Assembly (NCBI GenBank): GCA_964447175.1
Contig: CAYURP010000015.1
Coordinates: forward strand, 1-58,575
Direction: 5' to 3'
Length of the DNA: 58,575 nucleotides
From: CAYURP01 sp964447175
GTDB taxonomy: Bacteria; Zixibacteria; MSB-5A5; SM23-73-2
The translations under genes and the position numbers were made by a program. Positions 50,624 to 58,575 of the stretch are shown piece after piece (within the stretch, counting starts at the first letter, position 1; each line of letters begins with the position of its first letter). The notes under the pieces are model-generated. The model had not been told where the DNA came from. It ran no database searches and was given only the letters and a program-made list of their open reading frames with translations.

Positions 50624-51178
50624 ATGTTGAAAGAGATTAGATTACACGGAAGAGGAGGACAGGGTGTGGTAACTGCCGCTGAACTTTTAGCAGTGGCTGC
50701 TTTTGAGGACGGCAAATACGCTCAGGCTTTTCCCTCCTTTGGCTCGGAGCGTATGGGAGCTCCGGTTCAATCATTCGTGCGCATAGCTGATCATAAGGTT
50801 CGTGCCAGAAATCAAATTGATAGACCGGATTATTTGATAGTTCAGGATTCTACCCTCATCGGGGCAATTGACGTTCTGAGTGGGTTGAAAGATGATGGAA
50901 TGGTGCTGGTGGATTCTACCAAAAAGCCGGAGGAACTGGGACTTAAGACTAAAGCTAAGGTTTTAACTATTCCGGCAACAGAAATTGCCTTGAAGACTCT
51001 GGGCAAAGCCATTCAGAACACTACCCTGATGGGAGCATTTGCCGGGGCGACCGGTTTGATCTCGGTGGATGCCATAAAAAGGAGTGTGAAGAAAAGATTC
51101 CCTGGAGAATTAGGTGAGAAAAATGCAAAAGCTGTTCAGACAGCTTATGATATAATGAGAGGAGGAAAAAATGGCTAA
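50624..51178 (+). CDS. porG: Pyruvate:ferredoxin oxidoreductase gamma subunit
   Basis: A 184-residue gamma subunit of the 2-oxoacid:ferredoxin oxidoreductase family, beginning EIRLHGRGGQGVVTAAELLA with AQAFPSFGSERMGAPVQSFVR. In four-subunit enzymes it provides the CoA-proximal domain. GAGGAAG lies before the ATG. The gene order gamma, delta, alpha, beta is that of archaeal and Thermotoga-type Por. Its stop overlaps the start of the delta gene by eight bases. Confidence 0.93.
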   Translation: MLKEIRLHGRGGQGVVTAAELLAVAAFEDGKYAQAFPSFGSERMGAPVQSFVRIADHKVRARNQIDRPDYLIVQDSTLIGAIDVLSGLKDDGMVLVDSTKKPEELGLKTKAKVLTIPATEIALKTLGKAIQNTTLMGAFAGATGLISVDAIKRSVKKRFPGELGEKNAKAVQTAYDIMRGGKNG

Positions 51179-51428
51179 ACCGGAGGGGGTCGTAGCCCGA
51201 CCCGGATCCAGCAAGGAATACAAAACCGGAAGCTGGAGGACAAAAAAACCCGTATTCAAGCATGACAAATGCACTGACTGCAGGATATGCGTTGTGGTTT
51301 GCCCGGACGGAGTTATTTTCGGCTCGGATAAGAAATACCATGCTGATCTGGATTACTGTAAGGGTTGCGGCATCTGTGCTGAGGAGTGCCCGGTAAACGA
51401 CATTGAAATGATTCTGGAGGTGAAATAA
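51171..51428 (+). CDS. porD: Pyruvate:ferredoxin oxidoreductase delta subunit (ferredoxin)
   Basis: An 85-residue ferredoxin-type subunit with two [4Fe-4S] motifs, CTDCRICVVVCPDGVIF and CKGCGICAEECPVNDIEM. It passes electrons from the TPP site to soluble ferredoxin. The ATG has GGAGG nine to ten bases upstream inside porG. The alpha gene starts one base after the stop. Confidence 0.94.
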   Translation: MAKPEGVVARPGSSKEYKTGSWRTKKPVFKHDKCTDCRICVVVCPDGVIFGSDKKYHADLDYCKGCGICAEECPVNDIEMILEVK

Positions 51429-51429
51429 G

Positions 51430-52608
51430 ATGAAAGAACTCATTGAAGGTTCCATGGCAGTTGCTCGAGCAGTGAAGGTGTGTCGCCCTCACGTTATATC
51501 GGCCTATCCCATTACCCCTCAGACCCACATAGTGGAAAACCTTTCCCAGTTTGTGGCTGATGGAGAATTGAAAGCTGAATTTGTCAATGTGGAATCTGAG
51601 TTCGGGGCAGCCTCCGTAGTCTTGGGTGCCTCAGCTACTGGAGCTCGGACTTTTTCCTGCACCACTTCTCAAGGCTTGTTTTTGATGCTTGAGGTGTTGT
51701 TCAATATCGCAGGTTTGCGACTTCCCATTCTTATGGTAGTAGCTAACCGGGCAGTCTCTGCCCCCATAAATATCTGGTGTGATCACCAGGATGCAGTTAC
51801 TGCTCGAGATAGTGGATGGATTCAACTCTGGGCTGAGGATAACCAGGAAGTGCACGACATGTGTTTACAGGCTTACAAGATCGGTGAAACCCCGGAGGTT
51901 TCGCTGCCAGTTATGGTCAACTTCGATGGCTTCATCCTGACCCATGCCTTTGAGCCAATTGATCTAATCGAGCAGAAGGATGCAGATGAATTCCTGCCTC
52001 CCTACAAGCCGGTTCAGTACCTGACCACAAAAAACCCGTTGACCTTTGGGGTTTTAGCTGATCCGGATTGGTACACGGAGACCAGATACAGATTGGAACT
52101 GGCTTTAAACGATGCCTTACCTGTGATTGATCAGGTGGCAGATGAATTCAAAAAGAAATTTGGACGTTATTCTGGCGGGCTTTTGGAAGAATACAGATTG
52201 GAGGACGCCGAAACTGCTGTGGTATCTATGGGTTCGGTTGTGGGAACCATAAAGGACGTGGTGGATGAGTTACGCGACGAGGGCAAAAAAGTGGGAGTTT
52301 TGAAGATCAGAACCTTCAGACCTTTTCCCAAAGAGGCTATATTCCAAGCTTTAAAGGATGTCAAAAACGTTGTGGTTATCGAAAAGGATATATCCCTGGG
52401 ATTTGGAGGGATGCTTTCTAATGAAATAAAAACAGCCTTCTACGGACGACCAAAGCAACCCAAAATATCGGGCTTTATAGCAGGTCTTGGTGGAAGAGAC
52501 ATTCCCCAGCAATCCATCAGGAGAACAATAGAGAAAGGTATCTCCGAGGAAATTGATATAGGATGGGTGGATTTAAGGGAGGATATTATTGGAGGAAAAC
52601 TTTTATGA
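51430..52608 (+). CDS. porA: Pyruvate:ferredoxin oxidoreductase alpha subunit
   Basis: A 392-residue alpha subunit. The pyrimidine-binding TPP part shows AYPITPQTHIVENLSQF, VESEFGAASVVLGASATGAR and TTSQGLFLMLEVLFNIAGLR. The motif VVANRAVSAPINIWCDHQDA is typical of pyruvate-specific enzymes rather than 2-oxoglutarate or indolepyruvate types. The C-terminal domain contains VVSMGSVVGTIKDVVDELR and VGVLKIRTFRPFP. The stop overlaps the porB ATG (ATGA). Confidence 0.94.
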   Translation: MKELIEGSMAVARAVKVCRPHVISAYPITPQTHIVENLSQFVADGELKAEFVNVESEFGAASVVLGASATGARTFSCTTSQGLFLMLEVLFNIAGLRLPILMVVANRAVSAPINIWCDHQDAVTARDSGWIQLWAEDNQEVHDMCLQAYKIGETPEVSLPVMVNFDGFILTHAFEPIDLIEQKDADEFLPPYKPVQYLTTKNPLTFGVLADPDWYTETRYRLELALNDALPVIDQVADEFKKKFGRYSGGLLEEYRLEDAETAVVSMGSVVGTIKDVVDELRDEGKKVGVLKIRTFRPFPKEAIFQALKDVKNVVVIEKDISLGFGGMLSNEIKTAFYGRPKQPKISGFIAGLGGRDIPQQSIRRTIEKGISEEIDIGWVDLREDIIGGKLL

Positions 52609-53519
52609 CACAGAAAAAAACTGCTTCAAAGAAGCCGGAGATAAAAGAGAGCCTATTGGCTCCGGGTCATAAAGCCTGTGCCGGGTGTGGCGAGGCTTTA
52701 GCTGCTAAGATCATTATGGATGCAGCAGGACCTGATACCATAGTAACTGCAGCCACAGGATGTTTAGAGGTTTTTTCCACACTTTACCCTCAATCTGCCT
52801 GGAAGATGCCCTGGATTCATTCTCTTTTTGAGAACTCAGCTGCAGTTGCAGCCGGAATAGAGGTGGCGCTGAAAGCTCTGGGAAGGGAGAAGGAGGCAAA
52901 GGTTATTGCCCAGGGAGGGGATGGTGCCACTGCTGACATCGGTATTGGTTGTTTGTCAGGAATGCTGGAAAGAGGGCACGACGTTTTATACGTGTGTTAT
53001 GATAATGAAGCCTATATGAACACCGGGGTTCAGAGATCAGGTCTTACACCTTTTGAAGCCTCCACTACCACCAGCCCATCAGGAGAAGTTTCCTGGGGAA
53101 ACAAAACGGATAAAAAACCGATGCCGGAAATAGTAGCTGCACATGGGATTCCTTATGTAGCAACTGCCACCGTAGCCTACCCTACGGATCTGGAAAAGAA
53201 GGTGAAAAAGGCTCTGTCCATCAAAGGTCCCAAGTATCTCCAGGTTCACTGCCCCTGCCCTTTAGGTTGGGCTCATGATCCAGCGCTAACCATCAAGGTA
53301 GCCAAGGCAGCGGTTCAAACCGGACTTATTCCCATCTTCGAGATAGAGTATGGAAAAATTACATCGGTAAGAAAGATCGCTAAGAAGCAGCCTGTGGAAG
53401 AGTATCTCAAACTTCAAGCCAGGTTCAAGCATCTTTTCAAAAAGCCGGGCGGCCAGGAGGAGATAAAGAGGATCCAGGCGATTGCTGATGCTAACATTGA
53501 GAAATTTGGCTTAAGGTAG
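52605..53519 (+). CDS. porB: Pyruvate:ferredoxin oxidoreductase beta subunit
   Basis: A 304-residue TPP-binding subunit. Cluster ligands begin with C25 and C28 in HKACAGCGEALAAK. The TPP motif is GGDGATADIGIGCLSGMLER followed by VCYDNEAYMNTGVQRSG, and CPLGWAHDP is another conserved part. The frame opens at 52563, but the ATG at 52605 overlaps the porA stop and has GGAGG at 52591-52595, so it is chosen. It completes porGDAB. Confidence 0.95.
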   Translation: MTQKKTASKKPEIKESLLAPGHKACAGCGEALAAKIIMDAAGPDTIVTAATGCLEVFSTLYPQSAWKMPWIHSLFENSAAVAAGIEVALKALGREKEAKVIAQGGDGATADIGIGCLSGMLERGHDVLYVCYDNEAYMNTGVQRSGLTPFEASTTTSPSGEVSWGNKTDKKPMPEIVAAHGIPYVATATVAYPTDLEKKVKKALSIKGPKYLQVHCPCPLGWAHDPALTIKVAKAAVQTGLIPIFEIEYGKITSVRKIAKKQPVEEYLKLQARFKHLFKKPGGQEEIKRIQAIADANIEKFGLR

Positions 53520-53613
53520 CTTTTTCGGATTCTGGAAAGCTCTTCTTCCAAAGGAATTTTAGGATATCTGTCGAGCCATTTGCTTGGTCAGATTAATTTT
53601 TCAAGATAGAGAA

Positions 53614-54057
53614 ATGCACAGAAGAGTTTACTTAATCCTGGGTTTTGTGTTTTTGGTATCAGTTCACTGCGCTTCCCATCAACCTAAAAGCGGGAAATAT
53701 GAGATCAGTTTTAAAAAGATCGATCATTTCCTGGTGGAAAACTACGAGGTGGGGGTTCTGGAATTTGAGCCGTATATAATGCCGGGAAGTTATATACCCA
53801 TTTATCATTTTCCAGTTTACCTGGAAGGTGAAAGAAAAAGGGATTTCTATGTTAATGTGTACGGCAGTTCCCAGGAATTGGATCCTTTTAAATTCAAAAA
53901 TGTATCCAAGGAATTCTTATATCAGCAGCAATTTATGTGGGTTTTAGAGGAGAGGACCGAACAAGAACCACATACGATTTTGAAAAGATACGATAGAAGT
54001 CCAACCTATAACCAGATAAAAGAGGACGTGATTGCGATCCTATCTATAAAAAGATAA
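53614..54057 (+). CDS. Putative lipoprotein, function unknown
   Basis: A 147-residue protein with a lipoprotein-type signal MHRRVYLILGFVFLVSVHC, cysteine at 19, then a short polar linker. The mature part is beta-rich (ENYEVGVLEFEPYIMPGS, YVNVYGSSQELDPFKF) and contains no recognised motif. A TTG at 53584 would extend the chain by ten residues before the signal; the ATG at 53614 is preferred. It lies between the por operon and malic enzyme in the same direction, without evident connection to either. Confidence 0.65.
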   Translation: MHRRVYLILGFVFLVSVHCASHQPKSGKYEISFKKIDHFLVENYEVGVLEFEPYIMPGSYIPIYHFPVYLEGERKRDFYVNVYGSSQELDPFKFKNVSKEFLYQQQFMWVLEERTEQEPHTILKRYDRSPTYNQIKEDVIAILSIKR

Positions 54058-54090
54058 ATCAAACATCACGCACAGAGAGGATGAAGTTTT

Positions 54091-55428
54091 ATGCCAAACG
54101 TTGAGGAGCTTTTAGCCAAAGCCAAAAAGCCGGGAAAGGATGCCATGGTGCTCCATCCCTATTATAAAGGCAAAATCGAGACCGCTTCCAAGTGCGTTAT
54201 CCGGGATTTTAACGATTTTGCCATCTGGTATACACCGGGCGTGGCTGAGCCCTGCAAGGACATCGCAAAAAATCCTGAAAAAGTCTATGAGCACACCAAT
54301 AAGGGAAACACGGTGGCGGTGATCTCAGACGGAACCCGAGTCCTGGGATTGGGGGATATAGGTCCTGAGGCCGGGCTTCCGGTTATGGAAGGGAAATGCC
54401 TTCTGTTTAAATACCTGGGAGGGGTGGATGCTTTTCCCATATGTTTAGCTACCAAAGATGAGGAGCTTTTCATTCTTACGGTTAAGATGCTTCAACCCTC
54501 TTTCGGAGGGATCAATTTAGAGGACATTTCCCAACCCAAGTGTTTTCATATTCTGGATCGGTTAAAAAAGGAGATGAAAATCCCGGTATGGCATGATGAC
54601 CAGCAGGGAACCGCTACGGTAACTGTGGCAGGCTTGATTAACGCTTTGAAGATCGTGGGCAAAAAGATTAACCAGGCAAAAATCACCATGGTGGGAGCCG
54701 GAGCTGCTAACGTTGCGGTTTTGAGGGTGATGATAGCTGCCGGAGTGGATCCAGCCAAAGTTATAATGGTGGATGTGGATGGCATCCTGCATAAGGACAG
54801 AACTGACTTTCCAGAGGACGATCCCAGGTACCGATTCTGCAGAATTACCAACCAGGAGAATAGAAGAGGCGGAATACCTGAAGCTATGAAGGGAGTGGAT
54901 GTGGTTGTCGCTTTGTCCAAGCCCGGACCGGGAACCATTGAAAAGAAATGGGTTGGAGATATGGCCAAAGATGCAATCGTTTTCGCCTGTGCTAATCCAG
55001 TGCCGGAGATCTGGCCCTGGGAAGCAAAAGAAGCCGGTGCCAGAATCATAGCCACCGGAAGGTCTGATTTTCCCAACCAGGTTAACAATTCATTGGGCTT
55101 TCCGGGAATCTTCAGAGGAACCTTAGACGTCAGAGCACATACCATAACCGATGAGATGTGCATAGCCGCTGCCAATGAGTTAGCCCAGACCGCTGTGGAC
55201 AAAGGATTGCATGAAGAGTATGTTATACCTACCATGGATGATTTGGAGGTCTATCCCCGGGAGGCAGTGGCAGTTGCCTTGAAAGCTATGGAGCAGGGAG
55301 TTGCCCGAATAAAAGCATCCAGGCAGGAGCTTATGGAGAAAGCGGAGAAGATGATCAGGCGTGCCCGGGAACATACGCATATTCTGATGGATTCAGGAAT
55401 GATACAATCACCGCCGCCGGGAACCTAA
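54091..55428 (+). CDS. Malic enzyme (oxaloacetate-decarboxylating)
   Basis: A 445-residue malic enzyme of the short bacterial/archaeal type, without the phosphotransacetylase-like C-terminal domain of MaeB. Conserved parts: FAIWYTPGVAEPCKDI with the catalytic Tyr, VAVISDGTRVLGLGDIGPEAG, GGVDAFPICLAT, the metal-binding DDQQGTATVTVAGLINAL and a nucleotide-binding loop VGAGAANVAVLRVM. The reaction converts malate to pyruvate, CO2 and NAD(P)H; cofactor preference is not decidable here. GAGGATG lies upstream of the ATG. The product feeds porGDAB encoded just upstream. Confidence 0.94.
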   Translation: MPNVEELLAKAKKPGKDAMVLHPYYKGKIETASKCVIRDFNDFAIWYTPGVAEPCKDIAKNPEKVYEHTNKGNTVAVISDGTRVLGLGDIGPEAGLPVMEGKCLLFKYLGGVDAFPICLATKDEELFILTVKMLQPSFGGINLEDISQPKCFHILDRLKKEMKIPVWHDDQQGTATVTVAGLINALKIVGKKINQAKITMVGAGAANVAVLRVMIAAGVDPAKVIMVDVDGILHKDRTDFPEDDPRYRFCRITNQENRRGGIPEAMKGVDVVVALSKPGPGTIEKKWVGDMAKDAIVFACANPVPEIWPWEAKEAGARIIATGRSDFPNQVNNSLGFPGIFRGTLDVRAHTITDEMCIAAANELAQTAVDKGLHEEYVIPTMDDLEVYPREAVAVALKAMEQGVARIKASRQELMEKAEKMIRRAREHTHILMDSGMIQSPPPGT

Positions 55429-55430
55429 GA

Positions 55431-55470
55431 TGAGTAGAGAGTAAAGAGTTTAGAGTATAGAGTTAAAGAG
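55431..55470 (+). repeat. Heptamer array 7, running into the corrinoid adenosyltransferase start
   Basis: Units TGAGTAG, AGAGTAA, AGAGTTT, AGAGTAT and AGAGTTA, then one extra A and a final AGAGTGA, begin two bases after the malic enzyme stop. The GTG start of the next gene lies within the last unit. Confidence 0.88.
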
Positions 55471-56015
55471 TGAAGAAGAAAAACAAAAAGGGATTGGTTG
55501 TAGTTTTTACCGGGGATGGAAAAGGTAAGACCACATCTGCACTGGGAATGGCTCTCCGGGCTTCAGGTCATCAAAAAAAGGTTCTGATAATCCAGTTCAT
55601 AAAAAACTATAAGAATTACGGAGAGCTTAAATTCGTAAAGAAATTCCCCAAAGCAAATATCGAGATCAAAACCTTCGGTGAGGGCTATGTGGGAATAAGA
55701 GGGGACAAAAAGCCCAAAGAAGTTCATTCCCAAGCAGCCCAAAAGGCTTTTACCTATGCTAAAAAAGCAATAAAATCCAGAAAATACTTCCTGATAGTCT
55801 TAGATGAGATAAATGTAGTTTTGGATCTTAAATTATTGAAAATAGATGATATTGTAAAATTGATAAAATCTAAGCCTACGAATATACATTTAGTTCTTAC
55901 CGGAAGGGGAGCTCCTAAAAAAGTTATTCAGGCAGCTGATTTAGTAACCGAGATGAAAGAGATCAAGCACCCATATAGAAAAGGAATCCTGGCTCAGAAA
56001 GGGGTAGAATTTTAG
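55470..56015 (+). CDS. cobO: Cob(I)alamin adenosyltransferase, CobA/CobO/BtuR type
   Basis: A 181-residue ATP:corrinoid adenosyltransferase with the Walker-like P-loop TGDGKGKTTS at residues 14-23. Next come VLIIQFIKNYKNYGELKFVK, LDEINVVLDLKLLKIDDIV and VLTGRGAPKKVIQAADLVTEM. It makes adenosylcobalamin from reduced corrinoid. The start is a GTG inside heptamer array 7; AAAGAG immediately overlaps it and the earlier GAG units are the only ribosome binding site candidates. No other B12 gene is present in the window. Confidence 0.92.
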   Translation: MKKKNKKGLVVVFTGDGKGKTTSALGMALRASGHQKKVLIIQFIKNYKNYGELKFVKKFPKANIEIKTFGEGYVGIRGDKKPKEVHSQAAQKAFTYAKKAIKSRKYFLIVLDEINVVLDLKLLKIDDIVKLIKSKPTNIHLVLTGRGAPKKVIQAADLVTEMKEIKHPYRKGILAQKGVEF

Positions 56016-56033
56016 AATAAGTTAAGGGGAAGT

Positions 56034-56051
56034 GCAAAAACTTGTTTTTGC
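56034..56051 (+). terminator. A-T-rich hairpin after cobO
   Basis: GCAAAAA pairs with TTTTTGC around a 4-base loop, followed by TTTAGG. It matches the inner hairpin at 1011-1028. Location 19 bases after the stop suggests a terminator-like element, but the stem is A/T-rich and weak. Confidence 0.4.
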
Positions 56052-56146
56052 TTTAGGATTTTTAATCACAAAATTTTTTGTTAAAAAGATTGATTTTCTG
56101 ATATAATTAGTTAGTTTACTTTGTGAAATCCAAAAGGAGGAAGTTT

Positions 56147-56497
56147 ATGGATAAGATGATAGCATACTGCGGCATTTTTTGCGACCAGTGTCCAGCACTT
56201 ATCTCTACCCAGAAAAACGATGAAGCGGAATTAAAAAAGGTAGCAGAGGAGTGGTCGAAATTCTCCCCTGATAAACCACCCCTTAAACCTGAGAATGTTC
56301 TCTGCGACGGATGTCTGGTAACTAACGGAAGGCTTTTCAACTATTGTCAAACCTGCGAAGTCAGGAAATGCGCCATTGAGAAAGAAATAGAGAATTGTGC
56401 TCACTGCGAGGAATATGCCTGCGATAAACTCAATAAATTCTTCGATATGTGTCCTAACGCCAAAAAGAATTTAGACGAGCTAAGAAAAGACCTCTAA
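56147..56497 (+). CDS. DUF3795 family Cys-rich protein
   Basis: A 116-residue protein with the family signature YCGIFCDQCPALISTQ, then CDGCLVTNGRLF and CQTCEVRKCAIEKEIENCAHC followed by EYACDKLNKFF. About a dozen cysteines suggest metal or Fe-S binding; the function of the family is not established. The ATG at 56147 is preceded by AGGAGG, seven bases away, so the longer frame from 56123 is rejected. It appears to be a separate unit after cobO. Confidence 0.85.
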   Translation: MDKMIAYCGIFCDQCPALISTQKNDEAELKKVAEEWSKFSPDKPPLKPENVLCDGCLVTNGRLFNYCQTCEVRKCAIEKEIENCAHCEEYACDKLNKFFDMCPNAKKNLDELRKDL

Positions 56498-56636
56498 ATG
56501 TAGCGGAAACCTTCGTCTCCATCAAAAGTAGGGGAGACCCTCGTGCTCTCCCTATAATGTAGTAAATACCTTCAGACCTCCAAAATGTGAGGGATAAAAT
56601 CCTACCTTATATTAAATAAATAGGGGAGAGGATGTT
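56498..56636. other. Short repeat-bearing spacer between convergent genes
   Basis: It contains a GC-rich interrupted dyad (GTAGGGGAGACC and GCTCTCCCTAT) of the kind seen near 26051 and 28800. No gene. Confidence 0.45.
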
Positions 56637-58575
56637 TTATTTTAAAAGCACAAGCTTTTTCGTCTCAGTAAATTCTCCTACCTTAAGCTGATAAAAATAA
56701 ACCCCGCTGGCGACCAAATTCCCCTTTTTATCCTTACCATCCCAAATAACTGCATGATGTCCTGGACTTCTCTCGTGATCTAATAGAGTCTTTACTAATT
56801 GACCCCGAATATTATAGATTTTCAGGGTAGTGTGGATGGGACTTTTTACTGTTTCCTGTTTACCGTGAACTGTGAAAGGAATGGTGGTAGAGGAATTAAA
56901 GGGATTAGGATAGTTCTGGCCTAAAATGAAAGAGTTTGGCATCTCTACGGGATAATCTTCTTCCTGTACAAAGGTCCCACCTGTAGTGGTCTTAAGAATT
57001 GCTCCACCAGAACCAACTGCCCAGCCAGTGGTAGAATTTATGAAACACACTGAGTGTAGGTTATTTGAAGTGCCACTTGGTTGAGTTATCCAGTCTATTC
57101 CACTATTAGTAGTTTTTATAATTGTTCCTTCATTACCAACCACCCATCCATTGTTAATATCCACAAAATCCACAGAACGTAACCAATATGAGGTCCTGCT
57201 GGTTTGTTCTGTCCAATCTGTTCCACCATTGGTAGTTTTGAGAATCACTCCACTTGATCCCACGACCCAACCGGTATCAGCATCAATAAAATCGATTGAA
57301 AACAGAAATGATAACACTCCGCTTGTTTGTGGTTCCCAGTTTTGCCCTCCATCTATGGTTTTAATAATCGTGCCAGTGCCACCTACTGCCCACCCAGTGT
57401 TCGGATCCACAAAGAAGATCGACTGTAGATCATTTGAGGTACCACTGATCTTTGAAATCCAATTTGTACCTCCGTTTGTGGTTTTGAGAATAGTCCCTTC
57501 ATCACCCACTGCCCAACCCATGCTGAAATCCAGGAAGTGAACTGAGTGTAAAGTACTAGAGATTCCAGAGTTCTGGAGAGTCCAGTTTGAGCCTCCACTT
57601 GTGGTACTTATAATTACAGCGTCACCATATTGATCCCACTCATAATAAGCACCCACCATCCAACCATTGCTAACGTCGATAAAATCTGATGAAAAGTAAT
57701 AAATACCAGAGAAAGATTGACCAGTCCATACCTCTCCTCCGTCGATGGTGTAAAATAGAATGGTCCAAGTATAAGGACCTCCGGGTGCATCAGTCATACC
57801 TCTACTAATTGCCCATCCAGTGTTAGCATCTACAAATTCAACCGAAAACATATCACTGAGATAACCTCTTGAATGAGGCCACCATTCTGTTCCTTCTTTC
57901 GTTTTCACCCGTATCACTCCCTTTGCTCCGACTGCCCAGCCATTGCCTTCATTATCAAAATCGATTGAATACAAGTTTATTTCACTCCATGTGTTATATT
58001 CCAACCAGTTTGTTCCTCCATCACTTGTAGAGTAGATCATGGTAAAAAGGCCTTCCCAATTATAGCCTGTGCCTACTACCCAACCTCTGTTCTCATCCAA
58101 AAAACTAATTTTAGATAGATTGACTGAATTTGGGATGTTCTGATGTACCCATTCTGTTCCCCCATTCGTGGTCTTGAGAACATTTGCATCGCCTTTAGGC
58201 ATGTTTTGGTGGCGGTAGATCTGGATATGTGGAAATCGAAACCACTCTAAACTATCCATAGCGCTGGTTGTCTTGAGAGTCATCCAGCTACCAATAACTG
58301 CCCAGCCAAGGCTATCGTTCACAAAATGGACTGATGCCAAGTTGAATGAAGTTCCGCTTTCCTGGGTGGTCCAGTCTATTCCCCCATTAGTAGTCTTTAG
58401 AATAGTCCCTGAAACTCCTACAGCCCAGCCAGTGCTGTCATTCACGAAATCTACGGATGTCAAAGATTGGTGGTTCCGGTTGTCTGTAAAATCCAGTTGG
58501 TTCCTCCATTATTGCTCCTAAGGATTGTTCCAGAATCGCCTACTGCCCAACCTTTATTATCATCCACAAAATCTA
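56637..58575 (-). CDS. Secreted YCF48-repeat protein with C-terminal sorting domain, frameshifted, 5-prime end outside window
   Basis: About twelve repeats of 45-50 residues carry the pattern GWAVGxxGTILKTTNGGTNW, as in YCF48/BNR-like propellers. The C-terminal FlgD-like sorting domain begins LGQNYPNPFN and ends TETKKLVLLK. The intact frame runs 58463-56637 (608 residues, nominal TTG start). The same repeat continues upstream to the window edge in another frame (DNKGWAVGDSG, then LRSNNGGTNWILQ), with a one-base gain or two-base loss near 58465. The gene is therefore partial, and either a frameshift mutant or affected by a base error. A short loop in the sorting domain (56843-56863) consists of heptamers. 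Probable role: exported adhesin or surface protein. Confidence 0.8.
56843..56863 (-). repeat. Heptamer run inside the sorting domain of the YCF48 protein
   Basis: Read on the coding strand, GTAAACA, GGAAACA and GTAAAAA encode the loop KQETVK at the same place in the sorting domain as the run at 25788-25815. Confidence 0.5.

Noticed and set aside
54546..55235. Long antisense ORF (229 residues) opposite malic enzyme
   Set aside because: It lies fully inside the well-conserved malic enzyme gene; its translation is a low-complexity mix without any motif, and it reflects codon composition.
58459..58465. RF2-like programmed frameshift in the YCF48 gene
   Set aside because: The heptamer is identical to the prfB site, but a +1 shift leads into a stop within a few codons instead of the repeat frame.

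Overview
The window looks like a chromosome segment of an uncultured bacterium, probably a Fibrobacteres-Chlorobi-Bacteroidetes (FCB)-type or related candidate-phylum lineage (Zixibacteria, KSB1, TA06 or WOR-3 style). Four things point that way. Two secreted proteins end in a FlgD-like, type IX-style C-terminal sorting domain. Three serine/threonine kinases carry TolB-like and TPR domains. A full 14-subunit complex I sits beside a four-subunit pyruvate:ferredoxin oxidoreductase. Intergenic DNA is crowded with short palindromes and heptanucleotide arrays. The assignment is inference; no rRNA or tRNA gene was found. UGA is used as a stop and prfB carries the classical +1 frameshift, so the code is standard.

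Layout. 1-7 kb: MscS channel, RqcH (minus strand), prfB, a small Cys-rich protein, phosphate acetyltransferase, a nucleoside deoxyribosyltransferase-like protein and an FmdB zinc ribbon. 7.2-16.2 kb: a kinase 5-prime remnant, then three large TolB-TPR kinases and one small unknown protein. 16.2-18.7 kb: RlmN (minus), a nitrilase-family amidohydrolase and a single-domain response regulator. 19.4-26 kb: a tight co-directional run of aminotransferase, ROK kinase, small ORF, archaemetzincin homologue lacking the catalytic Glu, DUF488, PflA-like radical SAM, endonuclease V homologue lacking all metal ligands, and a secreted seven-repeat propeller. 26.4-28.5 kb: two lipoproteins. 29-33 kb: MrfA/Hrq1-type helicase, a small Cys-rich protein and a 466-residue orphan (the last two on minus). 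33.3-47.8 kb: nuoABCDEFGHIJKLM, a glutaredoxin, then nuoN. 47.9-56.5 kb: leucyl aminopeptidase, Rrf2 regulator, dCTP deaminase, porGDAB, a lipoprotein, malic enzyme, corrinoid adenosyltransferase and a DUF3795 protein. 56.6 kb to the end: a secreted YCF48-repeat protein (minus), frameshifted and cut by the window edge.

Metabolism. Malic enzyme makes pyruvate, Por oxidises it to acetyl-CoA and reduced ferredoxin, Pta converts acetyl-CoA to acetyl phosphate, and complex I oxidises NADH to quinone. This fits an anaerobic or facultative respiratory and fermentative life. An Rrf2 regulator with three cysteines sits upstream of the Fe-S-rich por genes.

Most unusual signals. (1) Seven arrays of a heptamer, consensus AGAGTWR, lie on the plus strand right at stop codons. 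Four of them run into the next start codon, three in exact register, which places a GAG seven bases upstream. (2) Two neighbouring genes encode enzyme folds whose catalytic residues are replaced. (3) A kinase gene remnant is interrupted by a 31-base palindromic insert that now supplies the ribosome binding site of the next kinase. (4) Composite palindromes recur in three intergenic regions.
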